The notes: generated from the letters alone by a model not told the origin. Positions 53,196-62,190 are shown, counted from the stretch's first letter. The stretch: DNA of 64,000 nucleotides from Acetivibrio thermocellus ATCC 27405 (GCF_000015865.1 NC_009012.1:1915081-1979080), one strand, 5' to 3'. Program-made: numbers and translations.

Positions 53196-53435
53196 TCTGG
53201 AATATTGAACAACACATTTGCTATTTGACCATGGCATCTTACCGTTATAATACTTATCGGAGATATACCGCTGCATATCGGGTGGTAAAGCTGCAAGCAA
53301 AAGATAAGCCTTTTTCCTGTCTTCCTCTAACTCCTGGGTGCTTTTATAGAAGGAACATTTATCTTGCAAGCACTTGTGTACAGTCAGGATATTGCAGCCA
53401 TTCCTTCCGTTACTGCCAAAACAATTATCGTACAT
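53193..53435 (-). CDS. Small cysteine-rich phage protein
   Basis: This is an 80-residue protein with four N-terminal cysteines (Cys5, Cys14, Cys22, Cys27) and then a helical part (ELEEDRKKAYLLLAALPPDMQRYI). The Cys spacing suggests a metal knuckle. AGGAGTGAGG precedes the ATG. It sits between the two leader copies and may be an adaptor or regulator specific to them; function unknown. Confidence 0.68.
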   Translation of the reverse strand: MYDNCFGSNGRNGCNILTVHKCLQDKCSFYKSTQELEEDRKKAYLLLAALPPDMQRYISDKYYNGKMPWSNSKCVVQYSR

Positions 53436-53460
53436 CTTTCCTCACTCCTGTTTTATGGCA

Positions 53461-53557
53461 TAAAAAAAGCCCCGAAGGGCTTATGCGTTTTAATGTTATT
53501 TTTTCACGATATCATTATATATGGGATACCTGTGTTTTACATCTCATAAAAATCTCA
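53461..53557 (-). promoter_or_regulatory. Leader element copy A upstream of the Cys-rich gene
   Basis: This holds the same TGAGATTTTTATGAGATG box, 20-nt spacer, TATAATG and GTGAAAAA (53557 to 53500) as copy B. It is followed by a perfect hairpin AAGCCC-TTCG-GGGCTT with TTTTTTTA (53482-53461). The gene start is 26 bases further down. Only the box, the -10-like hexamer, the GTGAAAAA and the terminator are conserved; the spacer differs, which supports selection on the boxes. Confidence 0.68.
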
Positions 53558-53578
53558 CATAAAAGGAATGTAAAAATA

Positions 53579-54577
53579 TCAGTTTATTTGTTCAAAGATA
53601 GCTTTCGAGTATACTTCTATATCTCCAGGAGTGAGCATGTTGAATTTTTCTTTCACAGCGACAAAATATTCCCCGATCAATTCTTTGGGTATTACACGAT
53701 TAGAATGCGCATCCACCGGCAAACCGTCTCTGGTATACCGCCATGGTTTCTCCAGATGCGTAAACTTTTCTAGTATTTTTCCACTATAGCAGCAGAAGTT
53801 CTTAATAACGCTATCCAATATTGCTTTTTCAGCAGTTGTAAAAACTGATTCATCGAAAGCTTCAACGCTCTCAATTGGGTCAAACCGATAAGATGAATAC
53901 CTGTTATATACATCTCTGTAAACCGGTCCATGAACCCATGCCTCACAGTCTTCTTCAAAAAGAAACCGTCCTTCAAAAGCGTAATAAAAGCCCTGGACAT
54001 AATATAGTGCCTTTTGTAAAGCTAAAGGAGTTATGTCCTCGCACTTATAAAGCAGATATTGGATAATTGAGTCCAGCTTCGAACCCGTTTTGTTTTCTTC
54101 CCCAAGCAGTTCCTGTACCTTCCGCTTACTTTTTTCATATGCCTGCAGAGATTTTAAATTGTCCTTATTTTTCTCCAGTAATTCTTTATAATACGCTGGA
54201 TCATCATAAATCTTTTGAAGAATATCTGAATACTGTTTTGTAGGCATATCACCTTCACAATATCTCGAAAAAGTCATTTCCCCCCAACCTAAAAGCAATG
54301 ATAGCGGACGTTTGCCAATATTGTATTTCTGAGGTATTTCTAATATCTTCTCCAGCGAAATAATGCCGTTTTTTTGACGGTACGTGTCATACAAAGCCTT
54401 TAGATTTTCGTCCTCTATATCCGCTACATAGACTTCGCTCCCACATTCCGTACAAATAGCCTTCTTTCCAGTATACTCATATTCTTCGCCTTTAAGTTTA
54501 CCCTTAATTGTTGCTGTTTCTACCATGTATTCGACATCTCTTCTGCATTCCTCGCAAAATGTCTTATTCCTATTCAT
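53579..54577 (-). CDS. Antitoxin: MqsA-like zinc finger with HTH and Panacea domain
   Basis: This is a 332-residue protein. It has two CxxC knuckles (CEEC at 8-11 and CTEC about 42-45) as in MqsA, a helix-turn-helix (about 75-110) and a C-terminal Panacea/SocA (DUF4065) domain (about 170-310: LLYKCEDITPLALQKALYYVQGFYYAF, EAWVHGPVYRDVY). Panacea domains neutralise many unrelated toxins. The start at AAGGAGG plus ATG is well supported. It follows the toxin gene by 39 bp. Confidence 0.82.
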   Translation of the reverse strand: MNRNKTFCEECRRDVEYMVETATIKGKLKGEEYEYTGKKAICTECGSEVYVADIEDENLKALYDTYRQKNGIISLEKILEIPQKYNIGKRPLSLLLGWGEMTFSRYCEGDMPTKQYSDILQKIYDDPAYYKELLEKNKDNLKSLQAYEKSKRKVQELLGEENKTGSKLDSIIQYLLYKCEDITPLALQKALYYVQGFYYAFEGRFLFEEDCEAWVHGPVYRDVYNRYSSYRFDPIESVEAFDESVFTTAEKAILDSVIKNFCCYSGKILEKFTHLEKPWRYTRDGLPVDAHSNRVIPKELIGEYFVAVKEKFNMLTPGDIEVYSKAIFEQIN

Positions 54578-54616
54578 AAGGCGGCCTCCTTTCAAACTCT
54601 CTAATTTTCTGATTGA

Positions 54617-55027
54617 TCATCGGAAAAGATAATCAATCGGCTTGTTTCGCTTATGAAACGATATAACAACCACTCGTTTTCCACTTTCACTATCAATTAG
54701 ATTAAATTTCGTATATATATCAACTAACTCCTCAATGCCATCAAAGTTAAATAACGTAACCTGGGGACAAAATACATATAAAACCTCATGTTCAAATCCT
54801 ACTTTCGTATTTTGCAATGAATGGCAAAAATCTTCTGTTTTTATTTTCAGTAAAATCTCCTTTTGCCTTCTGCTGTTTAGATTATATTCATTTATAAAAT
54901 CTATGTTTTCTTGTCTATTCTCATTTTTTGATATAATGAATCTGCCCTCTCTAATACAGTCATGTATCATTGCCAAAATCTCATCAATCTGTTCCCAGGT
55001 ATAATTCTGATTATAGTGCTGATTCAT
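54617..55027 (-). CDS. MqsR-like toxin of the Panacea system
   Basis: This is a 136-residue protein placed first in the operon, as in mqsRA. The helical start (IDEILAMIHDCIREGRFIIS) and the strands HEVLYVFCPQVTLFNFDG and VVVISFHKRNKPIDYLFR fit the RelE/MqsR fold. MqsR is an mRNA interferase that cuts at GCU. The actual specificity here is not known. The start with GAGGTG eight bases upstream is preferred over an ATG inside the promoter. Confidence 0.65.
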   Translation of the reverse strand: MNQHYNQNYTWEQIDEILAMIHDCIREGRFIISKNENRQENIDFINEYNLNSRRQKEILLKIKTEDFCHSLQNTKVGFEHEVLYVFCPQVTLFNFDGIEELVDIYTKFNLIDSESGKRVVVISFHKRNKPIDYLFR

Positions 55028-55043
55028 TGCATCACCTCTTTTG

Positions 55044-55079
55044 TGATACAATGATACTATATTATATGCCTTTTGTCAA
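55044..55079 (-). promoter_or_regulatory. Promoter and operator of the toxin-antitoxin operon
   Basis: On the minus strand TTGACA, a 17-bp spacer and TATCAT form the promoter. GTATCATTGTATCA overlaps the -10; the direct repeat of GTATCA would let the antitoxin repress its own operon. The start codon is about 20 bp downstream. Confidence 0.55.
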
Positions 55080-55189
55080 GATTTATGCATCAATTAGTGC
55101 ATTTTTATTTTGTTGATTTTTACATTAAAATATGTATACTAAAGATAACAGCTCCTACAAGCTTATATTAAGCGCAATACAGTAGGCCA

Positions 55190-55230
55190 TTAAAAATACC
55201 CACTTAGGTAGTTCGTTCTATCTAAGTGGG
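55190..55230 (-). terminator. Terminator after the late regulator gene
   Basis: CCCACTTAGGTAG and CTATCTAAGTGGG form a 13-bp stem with one G-U pair. On the minus strand it is followed by TATTTTTAAT. It closes the early operon 36 bases after the ArpU-like gene. Confidence 0.75.
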
Positions 55231-55265
55231 TTTCCTATTTAACATGCTGCTAATGTTATCTTAAA

Positions 55266-55721
55266 CTACTTCCCGTATAAAAGCAGTGCCAGATGATTAA
55301 GTGCCTTGTCCTTCCTACGGTACACCTGTGCTCTTTCAAGAAACAGCTTCTCTCCGATGTTTGCTACAGCTTCTGTCTTGCTCACATCATTAACAAAAAA
55401 TTCTGTCAGTATAAACTGTTCTTCCTCCGACAGGGCTTCCCAAGCAGGCTTGAACCACTCCATATATTCTAATGCCCGTCTGTAACGTTCTTTCAACACA
55501 TCAATCTCGTCAAGGCAAGCAGCAAGGCGTTCTTCGCCGCTTTTGGGATTGTGTTTGCCCGGAACTCCGGTAATCTTTGCACTATGAGGGCTTGTCATAC
55601 GGGTTTCAATTTCATATATATCCTCATCACTGTGTTCGATAATGTACTGCATGCTGCTGTAATCTTTCAAAGCTTCAACAGCAGCCGCTTTTTTATCTAA
55701 ATACTGCCATGCAATCAGCAT
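55266..55721 (-). CDS. ArpU-like phage late-gene transcription regulator (sigma-70-like)
   Basis: This is a 151-residue protein with an N-terminal helical part (AWQYLDKKAAAVEALKDYSS) and a C-terminal sigma region 4-like helix-turn-helix (ALSEEEQFILTEFFVNDVSKTEAVANIGEKLFLERAQVYRRKDKALNHL). Phage regulators of this ArpU/DUF1492 group switch on late genes. The start has GGAGGTG upstream. It ends the early operon, and the two leader elements it might control are 1.7-2.1 kb downstream. Confidence 0.75.
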   Translation of the reverse strand: MLIAWQYLDKKAAAVEALKDYSSMQYIIEHSDEDIYEIETRMTSPHSAKITGVPGKHNPKSGEERLAACLDEIDVLKERYRRALEYMEWFKPAWEALSEEEQFILTEFFVNDVSKTEAVANIGEKLFLERAQVYRRKDKALNHLALLLYGK

Positions 55722-55812
55722 ATCGCACCTCCAAAAAATCAAGATAAAAAACCTTGATCTTTGAAGCAGTGTGCTTTTTTTCGTTGCTTTGCAGTGCTTG
55801 TTTCCTTGTTCG

Positions 55813-56115
55813 TTATATCTTCGTTCTTTGCAGAAGGTCATGCTTTTCCAGAATAACCTTCACCTCATCTACCGAATGGACAACCGCTGCCACGCCTCCG
55901 GCATTGAGGATTTTTTTGATGGTTGCTTCCTGCAGTTTTGTTGTCTTTCCCGATGGGGTTTTTACTTCAAAAGCTATAAACCGCCCATTTACACAGGCAA
56001 TAATGTCTGGTAGCCCGGCTGTGCCGTACATACCGCCATGTTCCTTCCAACAGAAACACCCCGGTACTGTCTTTAAGTACCGCAGGATTTTAGTCACAAT
56101 ACTCTTTTCAGACAT
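55813..56115 (-). CDS. VRR-NUC domain nuclease
   Basis: This is a 100-residue stand-alone VRR-NUC protein, a PD-(D/E)xK nuclease type common in phage replication modules. The catalytic core reads GTAGLPDIIACVNGRFIAFEVKTPSGK (Asp about 36, Glu about 49, Lys about 51). It lies between the origin candidate and the late regulator. It probably cuts branched or flap DNA during replication. Confidence 0.85.
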   Translation of the reverse strand: MSEKSIVTKILRYLKTVPGCFCWKEHGGMYGTAGLPDIIACVNGRFIAFEVKTPSGKTTKLQEATIKKILNAGGVAAVVHSVDEVKVILEKHDLLQRTKI

Positions 56116-56135
56116 AACCGCTTATCCTCCAAAAA

Positions 56136-56405
56136 TGTTACCTTTTCCCCTCTTGTTACCCCGGTATTTCTAAAAAGGTAACTTCTCAAACCCGCTTTAC
56201 AAGCGCATTTGCGGATTTTGTTACCTTGTTACCTTTTTTTGGGGTAGGTATAGACACAAATATTTATATTTTTTTATTTTTTATTTTTCAAAAAATAATT
56301 TCATCTCTCGCGCGTATATATAAAGTTTAGGTAACAAAGGTAACATCGGTAACAAGTGGCTATTCACCAGCGTTTCGGGCGTTACCTTTTTGTTACCTTG
56401 TTACC
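56136..56405. other. Iteron-like repeat cluster, candidate phage replication origin
   Basis: About 11 copies of TGTTACC/GGTAACA lie in this gap between the primase and VRR-NUC genes. Forward copies start at 56136, 56154, 56219, 56227, 56381 (CGTTACC), 56391 and 56399. Reverse copies are at 56177 (GGTAACT), 56330, 56339 and 56348. Neighbours are 8 or 9 bp apart. The middle (about 56,255-56,300) is a run of A/T only, suitable for duplex opening. The region has no gene. Confidence 0.65.
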
Positions 56406-56415
56406 TTTTTCAATA

Positions 56416-58971
56416 CTAAAGAGGCTCAATATCTGTAATTTCAAAGCCGCTCACATCGCATCGCTCTTTCAGTATCGAGAAATCAAGAGCCCACGCTTTT
56501 TTTGTTTCATTCCCGAAACGCATCGTTTTATTGCTCTCTATAAAAAAGTCACTTTGCCTCAATTGCTTCAGAAACTGGTTATATGGAAGACATTCACCTG
56601 TGATTGCATAATCGCGTCTGTACTTGGTATAGCGGTCATATACATCACAGAAACGAATCCCGATAACCTTGCCATCTTTATCAAAAGTGTAGTCTTGATT
56701 CGGAGCCAGTTTCATCCGGGCCATGATTTCCAGGGTCTGTTCTACAATGGTCTTGTTATTGCTGCCGCCATCCAGCAAGTACTCCTGCACACCGTTTTGA
56801 AGATATCGAATACATGCCCCTTTGTTAATGGGAAATACTTCAGCCCACGTTACATTAAGGAATTCACACAGTTTGTTTACTAGGCTCAATCCGGCATAGC
56901 AACAGGCGAGATTATTGACGATACGAGATGGAAACTCATCAGATATCTCTGACTTTGCTTCCTCATACCACTTCTCTGCCTCAGCAACCGATACTCTGAG
57001 TGCTATATCCAGCAGGCTCCGACCGAAGCTGCCAAGCAGATCCGCTTTTGCACACAGCTTATAAAATGCTTGTCTATGGCTGGCTGGTTTTAAGTCCTTC
57101 TTGCTGAATAGCAATTCTATGCTCCGTTCTCTGATGGCCGCTTCATCCGGCGATTCCTCACCAGCTACAATAATAGGTGCCAACAGTTCATAAGTAACAG
57201 CACTTTGATCCGCCCTACCGCGGACACCTTCATGGCCGTCATATGCATCTCGAAGATGGTTGTATAAGGCATTTAGCCTTAACTTATCTATCTTTGAAGG
57301 CTTGAACTCATCCATCAACTGCGGTATAAGATTCGATGATGCAGATTCCTTCATCAGTGTAAATGCAGTAACCTGCGTAGACGCGCGGATTTTGCTGCAC
57401 GAAAATACCGGCAGAATAACCCGCTCCAATGTATTACTTTTTCCGCTGCCTTGTTCTCCGACAAGCAATAAATGAGGAAACTTGATGCCTGATTTTTTAA
57501 GATGCGGTTTAATGAAGCATCCGGCCACCCAGGCCATTACTGATACCGTTTTTATGGGCTCGTTATAGCTGAGGAGCCATTCACCAAGCATAATAAGCTG
57601 TTTCTTTGTCAATGGCTCAAAGGTTAGGATATCGGTTGTTATGCTTTTATACTTATCAAGCTGCACGATATCTTCAACAATGTTGCCTCCTGCTTCAATG
57701 GCACCATCCGTTGAAACATATACCATCCGCCCGCCATGCTCATAAATCCCAAGAGCCTTGACCCCTGTTTTCCTTACCCACTCCATTTCAGATATATAAC
57801 CTTTCAGCAGTTCCAAATCTCCTTCTGAGCCAAAATAGCCTAAGGATATTGTCCGGCGGTTCAAGATATTTTTAAATTTTTGGATGTTATTGAAGTCGGT
57901 AGTCATAAATGTCTGGCGGTATATTTCATCACGGATTGTAATAAGGTCAGCAGTCATCTGCGTTTCATCTTCCGATACAATCATCTCCACCGGTTGAATG
58001 ATAAAATTTGTTATAGGATACACACTTTCGCCTCTGGTGCGGTAATACCTGCCCTCATGTTCAAAGATAACTGACTCGCTTTCGCGGCTGTATACATTCT
58101 CTGTGACTTCAATGGCCTTATCCAGTGTCTCCTGCCCATATGTTGCTCCACTTGCATGATGTACCGTATCCCACTTTTCCCGGAATAACCCGGAATTTCT
58201 AAACAGCCTGTCCATCTGCTCTTTGTTTTTGCCTGACCAGAAAGCCAGCATACAGCAAAGAGCAAGGTCGGCTTCGGACTGGCTCGGATACCCTGCTTCC
58301 TGCCATTTTCCTTCCCATAGCAGTTCAAATTCCTTATGGTTTTCGGCTGTCTGGGCTTTCTCCAGAATTTCTTCATCTGTAAGCGGCTCTAGCTTAAAAT
58401 TCTTACGGTTTTTCTTGCTTTTCCCGCTCCGCTTCTTGCTTTTGATATAGTTCTCATGTATCCAGGCCAGTGCTCCGTTATCTTCGGCAATGCTATCAGG
58501 AGTCCCGGGCAACGGGTCGCCGGTCATTGTGAAGTACCTGCTGTGGGCATACATTTCAACGCCGGTTTTAGTGTTTTTATTGCCCTTGGCAGGCATCTCC
58601 CCTTTATAGAAAATATGAAGCCCAGTTCCTGAAGGGCTGATTTCCGTATAGGACGGAAACCGCTCAAGGATATCCTTGGCGGTATCGCTTAATTCCCCAG
58701 TGTTTTTGTCGCGGCAGTGATCTATGTCTATCCCTACTAAACCTCCGCTTTTTGCGAATACAAAATCTAATCCGGTATAGAGGTATTGTTCTTTTGCCGC
58801 AATCGCATCGTCAAGGGTCGACCAGTCGTTTGGGTTAGTGCTTGAGGCTTTTCTGCCGGTTAAGGGATTGTAAGGGATTTTACTGTCTCTTCCGTCCTTT
58901 GTGTTTGGTTCCAGACGCCAGCAGATCCATTGCTTCCGGTTTGCCAATTCTTTAGGGAATGAGATGCTCAC
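56416..58971 (-). CDS. Phage primase-helicase (primase-polymerase and superfamily 3-like ATPase)
   Basis: This is an 851-residue replication protein. The N-terminal AEP primase-polymerase domain (about 1-190) shows GLVGIDIDHC (about 74-83) and the SPSGTGLHIFYKG nucleotide motif (about 107-119). A linker follows. The ATPase domain has Walker A LLLVGEQGSGKSN (about 500) and further helicase motifs (MDEFKPS, ELLAPIIVAGEES). Such proteins prime and unwind DNA at a phage origin, which fits the iteron cluster directly after its stop. It overlaps the DUF4406 gene by four bases. Confidence 0.88.
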   Translation of the reverse strand: MSISFPKELANRKQWICWRLEPNTKDGRDSKIPYNPLTGRKASSTNPNDWSTLDDAIAAKEQYLYTGLDFVFAKSGGLVGIDIDHCRDKNTGELSDTAKDILERFPSYTEISPSGTGLHIFYKGEMPAKGNKNTKTGVEMYAHSRYFTMTGDPLPGTPDSIAEDNGALAWIHENYIKSKKRSGKSKKNRKNFKLEPLTDEEILEKAQTAENHKEFELLWEGKWQEAGYPSQSEADLALCCMLAFWSGKNKEQMDRLFRNSGLFREKWDTVHHASGATYGQETLDKAIEVTENVYSRESESVIFEHEGRYYRTRGESVYPITNFIIQPVEMIVSEDETQMTADLITIRDEIYRQTFMTTDFNNIQKFKNILNRRTISLGYFGSEGDLELLKGYISEMEWVRKTGVKALGIYEHGGRMVYVSTDGAIEAGGNIVEDIVQLDKYKSITTDILTFEPLTKKQLIMLGEWLLSYNEPIKTVSVMAWVAGCFIKPHLKKSGIKFPHLLLVGEQGSGKSNTLERVILPVFSCSKIRASTQVTAFTLMKESASSNLIPQLMDEFKPSKIDKLRLNALYNHLRDAYDGHEGVRGRADQSAVTYELLAPIIVAGEESPDEAAIRERSIELLFSKKDLKPASHRQAFYKLCAKADLLGSFGRSLLDIALRVSVAEAEKWYEEAKSEISDEFPSRIVNNLACCYAGLSLVNKLCEFLNVTWAEVFPINKGACIRYLQNGVQEYLLDGGSNNKTIVEQTLEIMARMKLAPNQDYTFDKDGKVIGIRFCDVYDRYTKYRRDYAITGECLPYNQFLKQLRQSDFFIESNKTMRFGNETKKAWALDFSILKERCDVSGFEITDIEPL

Positions 58972-59393
58972 TTACACTGCACCTCCTCGCATCGTTCATT
59001 AAAATACCGGATCGGAATGCTGCGCTGCTTTGCCTTTTCAATCTCAATGGACATCCCTTTAGTAATTTTTCTGCCAAATACCCACACTTCTGAGCACTTT
59101 GACATCAATACCATGCCAAAGTACAAGCCCAGATTTCGCATTTGTTCATCATCGTCGTCCATAAACTGCGGAAACAAGAGGTGCGGAGCAATAGGTATGC
59201 AATTCCTGCTCACTGCAAAGCGGCAGTACCCCTGAGCCTTACGGATATTACGTTCTATATCACCAGCATATGGGCTGCAGATAAATACCATCGGTCTGTA
59301 GGGCGCTTTCCTGGCCTCTCGCTCAATCCTAAGCAGTGCTTCATAAGGTGTGGGGTCGTAATATCCTTCTGCGTTAAACTTGCTGATACTCAT
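58968..59393 (-). CDS. DUF4406 / nucleoside 2-deoxyribosyltransferase-like protein
   Basis: This is a 141-residue protein with the Rossmann-like start MVFICSPYAGDIERNIRKAQGYCRFA (about 35-60), then IPIAPHLLFPQFMDD and the active-site-like region KCSEVWVFGRKITKGMSIEIEKAKQ (about 97-122). DUF4406 is related to nucleoside deoxyribosyltransferases. A role in nucleotide salvage or base modification for phage DNA is plausible. Confidence 0.83.
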   Translation of the reverse strand: MSISKFNAEGYYDPTPYEALLRIEREARKAPYRPMVFICSPYAGDIERNIRKAQGYCRFAVSRNCIPIAPHLLFPQFMDDDDEQMRNLGLYFGMVLMSKCSEVWVFGRKITKGMSIEIEKAKQRSIPIRYFNERCEEVQCK

Positions 59394-59408
59394 GGTATTA
59401 CCCCCTGC

Positions 59409-60206
59409 CTATGCGCTTTTTTGTTCACGTTCGATTACAGGCAATATACCTTTCTTGTTTTTAAGAAGGTCATAGATAAATAGCCTTCCTTTTTGTGTCC
59501 AATATGTGTGCATTACGCTTCTTTCTGCATCAATAGCATGAGTCTTGGACTGCGTGTATCCTTGATCGGCGTACTCCTGATATAAAAGCCAGCAGTTTCC
59601 CATTTTGTACTGTACTCCAAGCTCATGAAGCAGCTTATTGAAAGCGCGGCCAGACATTCCGTAATCCTTGGCAATCTTGCTGATCGGCACAAGGCTTTTA
59701 TTTTGCAATATGAGATCATAATAGCTCGCTTTGGGCTTCAACTCACTGATAATCTGTTTATTCTTTGCATTTTCTATTTCTAAAGCTTTCCGCCTGTCGC
59801 GTTCTGCCTTTAGTTCAGAGAAAATCCTGATGCCATACTCCGGATTAGAAATCATCTCTTCGATAACTTTATCTGTAGCATAAACTCCATATTTTCTGAT
59901 CGTGGGCAGCACTTCATCAAAGACCCATTTCTCAAAGCGTTCAGCTGCAGGAAGTTGGGATTTAACTATCAACCGGAACAAATCACCTTCGGGAATATAA
60001 TTTATGTTGATGGTTTTTTCAGGATTTTGCGGATGAGGTACCTCACGTTTTGTTAGGTACTTACAATGATCTATTACTGCCTTGTGTGGGTTACTGTATC
60101 CCAGCATCCTTGCACAATCCGTTGCAGGAAAGTATTCCTTTCCATCAATAACGAGTACTTTAAGTTCTCCAAATTCTGTATTCTTAAAAACCTGTAAATT
60201 AGTCAT
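59409..60206 (-). CDS. Phage antirepressor, Bro-N and KilAC domains
   Basis: This is a 265-residue protein. The N-terminal Bro-N domain (VFKNTEFGELKVLVIDGKEY, ATDCARMLGYSNPHKAVIDHC, KWVFDEVLPTIRKYGVYA) is followed by a KilAC/ANT C-terminal domain (KASYYDLILQNKSLVPISKIAKDYGMSGRAFNKLL). Antirepressors counter the lysogeny repressor, which must lie outside the window. Spacing to the polymerase gene is four bases. Confidence 0.9.
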   Translation of the reverse strand: MTNLQVFKNTEFGELKVLVIDGKEYFPATDCARMLGYSNPHKAVIDHCKYLTKREVPHPQNPEKTININYIPEGDLFRLIVKSQLPAAERFEKWVFDEVLPTIRKYGVYATDKVIEEMISNPEYGIRIFSELKAERDRRKALEIENAKNKQIISELKPKASYYDLILQNKSLVPISKIAKDYGMSGRAFNKLLHELGVQYKMGNCWLLYQEYADQGYTQSKTHAIDAERSVMHTYWTQKGRLFIYDLLKNKKGILPVIEREQKSA

Positions 60207-60210
60207 AATA

Positions 60211-62133
60211 TCAATCCTCCATTTCTTTCATTTCTCCAAAATTTCTTCCTACCGAAGCCTCTGCCACAATAGGTACATCAAATGCAGGGAAGGGTTGTGT
60301 TTCCATACACTCTTTTATAAAAACAACTGCTTCGTCCACCTTGTCTTCCGGTAATTCAAAAACCAGCTCGTCATGTATCTGCAGCATAGGTTTCAGCCAA
60401 AGCCTTTCGGGAAGTCCACTGATGATGCGCCCACAGGCAAGCTTTAGAATATCTGCCGCTGTACCTTGAATAGGTGTATTTAATGCGCACCGCTCGGCAA
60501 ACGACTTCTTGCCCCAATCTGATGACCGAATTCCCAGCAAGTATCTTCGCCTGCCCAGCCATGTTTCTGAATAGCAGCTTACAGCAGCCCGCTTTTTTAC
60601 CTCATCCTGCCATTTGGCAAGACCGGGGTATCCGGATTTCAAGTTTTGAATGATGGTCTCACATTCAGCCAAAGTTGGGTTTATGCCAGCTTTAAATTTT
60701 AGTGTCCTCTGTAAGCCAGTGGGAAACAGGCCATAGAACACACCGAAATTGCAGTTCTTTGCGATGGTTCTTCGCTCTTTATAATGCGGAGCATTTTTGT
60801 CTGCTGCCTCCTCAAAAGGAATGCGGTAAATAACAGAAGTGGTCTGCGCATGGATGTCACCGCCTGTACGATAGGTTTCCAGCATACGTTTGTCCCTGCA
60901 ATAAAACGCTCCGACGCGCAGTTCTATCTGTGAAAAGTCAAGGGATAAAAGAACCTTTCCGGCTGGCGCAATGATAAATTTTCGTACACCTATTGGGTCA
61001 TTGTCTTTCTGCGGACAATTCTGCATATTCGGGTTTCTTGAAGCAAACCGCCCTGTCTCTGTCCCCAGCGGCATAAGATCTGGATGAATCCTGCCGGTAT
61101 CCTCATCAATAAATCGAAGATAACCGTCTATATAGGTGGATTTGAGTTTTCCCCATTTGCGGTACTCCTGTACCAGCTCAAATAAGCGAACTAGCTCGGG
61201 CCTGTTAGTTGCACACCATTCTTTTAACAGAATCATGGTTTCATCATCGGCAGCTTCCTGATGTTTTGCGGTTGTTTTCATAACCGGAAGGCCAAGATCC
61301 ACAAAAAGATACTTCTTAAATGCTGAAGTTGAAGCATTTGCCCCAATCTCTACATTGCCGATAATTCCGGCAATCTCTTTTCTGATACTGACAATCTTTT
61401 CTGCAGCTTCCGCTTGTTTCTTCAGCATGGCTGACTTATCCACCAATATGCCGTTATACTTCATTATCCCGACATATACTGATGTAGGCGATTCTACCTC
61501 TTCCACAATCGTTCTGTGTTTGGGTAAAAATCTATCAAACCACTGATTGAAAACATGATACAAGCGAAGAGTGTAGTCGCTGTCAGCACAAGCGTAGCGG
61601 ACAGTCTTCTCATCCTGAGGGTTCAATTCATCGAAAAACCGACCTTCAGTAACCGTTGAGAATTCTGTCATTTCTGCTTTGCAGAGTGCAGGCGCAAGCG
61701 TTTTAAGTCCGCTGTCAGCAAGACTTCTGAACTCCCACTTGCTTTTTAATGTAAGCTGTGATGCTGCAATCGTGTCATAGCAAGGCTTTTGAAGGACGAT
61801 ACCTCTTGCGTAAAGGAACATAGACTCAAAAGCCAGATTATGAGCAACTTTTATTACATCTTTTGATTCGAATAGTAATTTCAGATAATCCCATATTGCC
61901 GCCTGGTTCTCTGCATTTCGCCCGCTACGATGTTTAAGTGGAACATATATAGCAGTCCCTTCTGATACTGAAAAACTGATCCCTGTAATATCTGCTTTAT
62001 GAGCATCCAGAGCTGCACTTTTATCGTTCCTCCATTTATCGCGGGGTGACGTTTCAAAGTCGAAAGCAAATAGGACAGTGTTTTTCAGATACTCTTTTAT
62101 TTCAGACAGCATATAAACACATTTGTATCCCAT
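60211..62133 (-). CDS. DNA polymerase I family A (phage replicative)
   Basis: This is a 640-residue polymerase. The 3'-5' exonuclease domain has LFAFDFETS (about 21) and NLAFESMF; the polymerase domain has motif A LLSLDFSQIELRV (about 394-406), motif B RRTIAKNCNFGVFYGL and motif C LQIHDELVFE near the end. No 5' nuclease domain is present, as usual for phage type A enzymes. It is the main replication enzyme next to the primase-helicase. Confidence 0.93.
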   Translation of the reverse strand: MGYKCVYMLSEIKEYLKNTVLFAFDFETSPRDKWRNDKSAALDAHKADITGISFSVSEGTAIYVPLKHRSGRNAENQAAIWDYLKLLFESKDVIKVAHNLAFESMFLYARGIVLQKPCYDTIAASQLTLKSKWEFRSLADSGLKTLAPALCKAEMTEFSTVTEGRFFDELNPQDEKTVRYACADSDYTLRLYHVFNQWFDRFLPKHRTIVEEVESPTSVYVGIMKYNGILVDKSAMLKKQAEAAEKIVSIRKEIAGIIGNVEIGANASTSAFKKYLFVDLGLPVMKTTAKHQEAADDETMILLKEWCATNRPELVRLFELVQEYRKWGKLKSTYIDGYLRFIDEDTGRIHPDLMPLGTETGRFASRNPNMQNCPQKDNDPIGVRKFIIAPAGKVLLSLDFSQIELRVGAFYCRDKRMLETYRTGGDIHAQTTSVIYRIPFEEAADKNAPHYKERRTIAKNCNFGVFYGLFPTGLQRTLKFKAGINPTLAECETIIQNLKSGYPGLAKWQDEVKKRAAVSCYSETWLGRRRYLLGIRSSDWGKKSFAERCALNTPIQGTAADILKLACGRIISGLPERLWLKPMLQIHDELVFELPEDKVDEAVVFIKECMETQPFPAFDVPIVAEASVGRNFGEMKEMED

Positions 62134-62190
62134 GCGGTTCTCCTTTCCGCCCTATCGGAGATGGAAGTTACTCTCCGATAGGGCCTTTGA

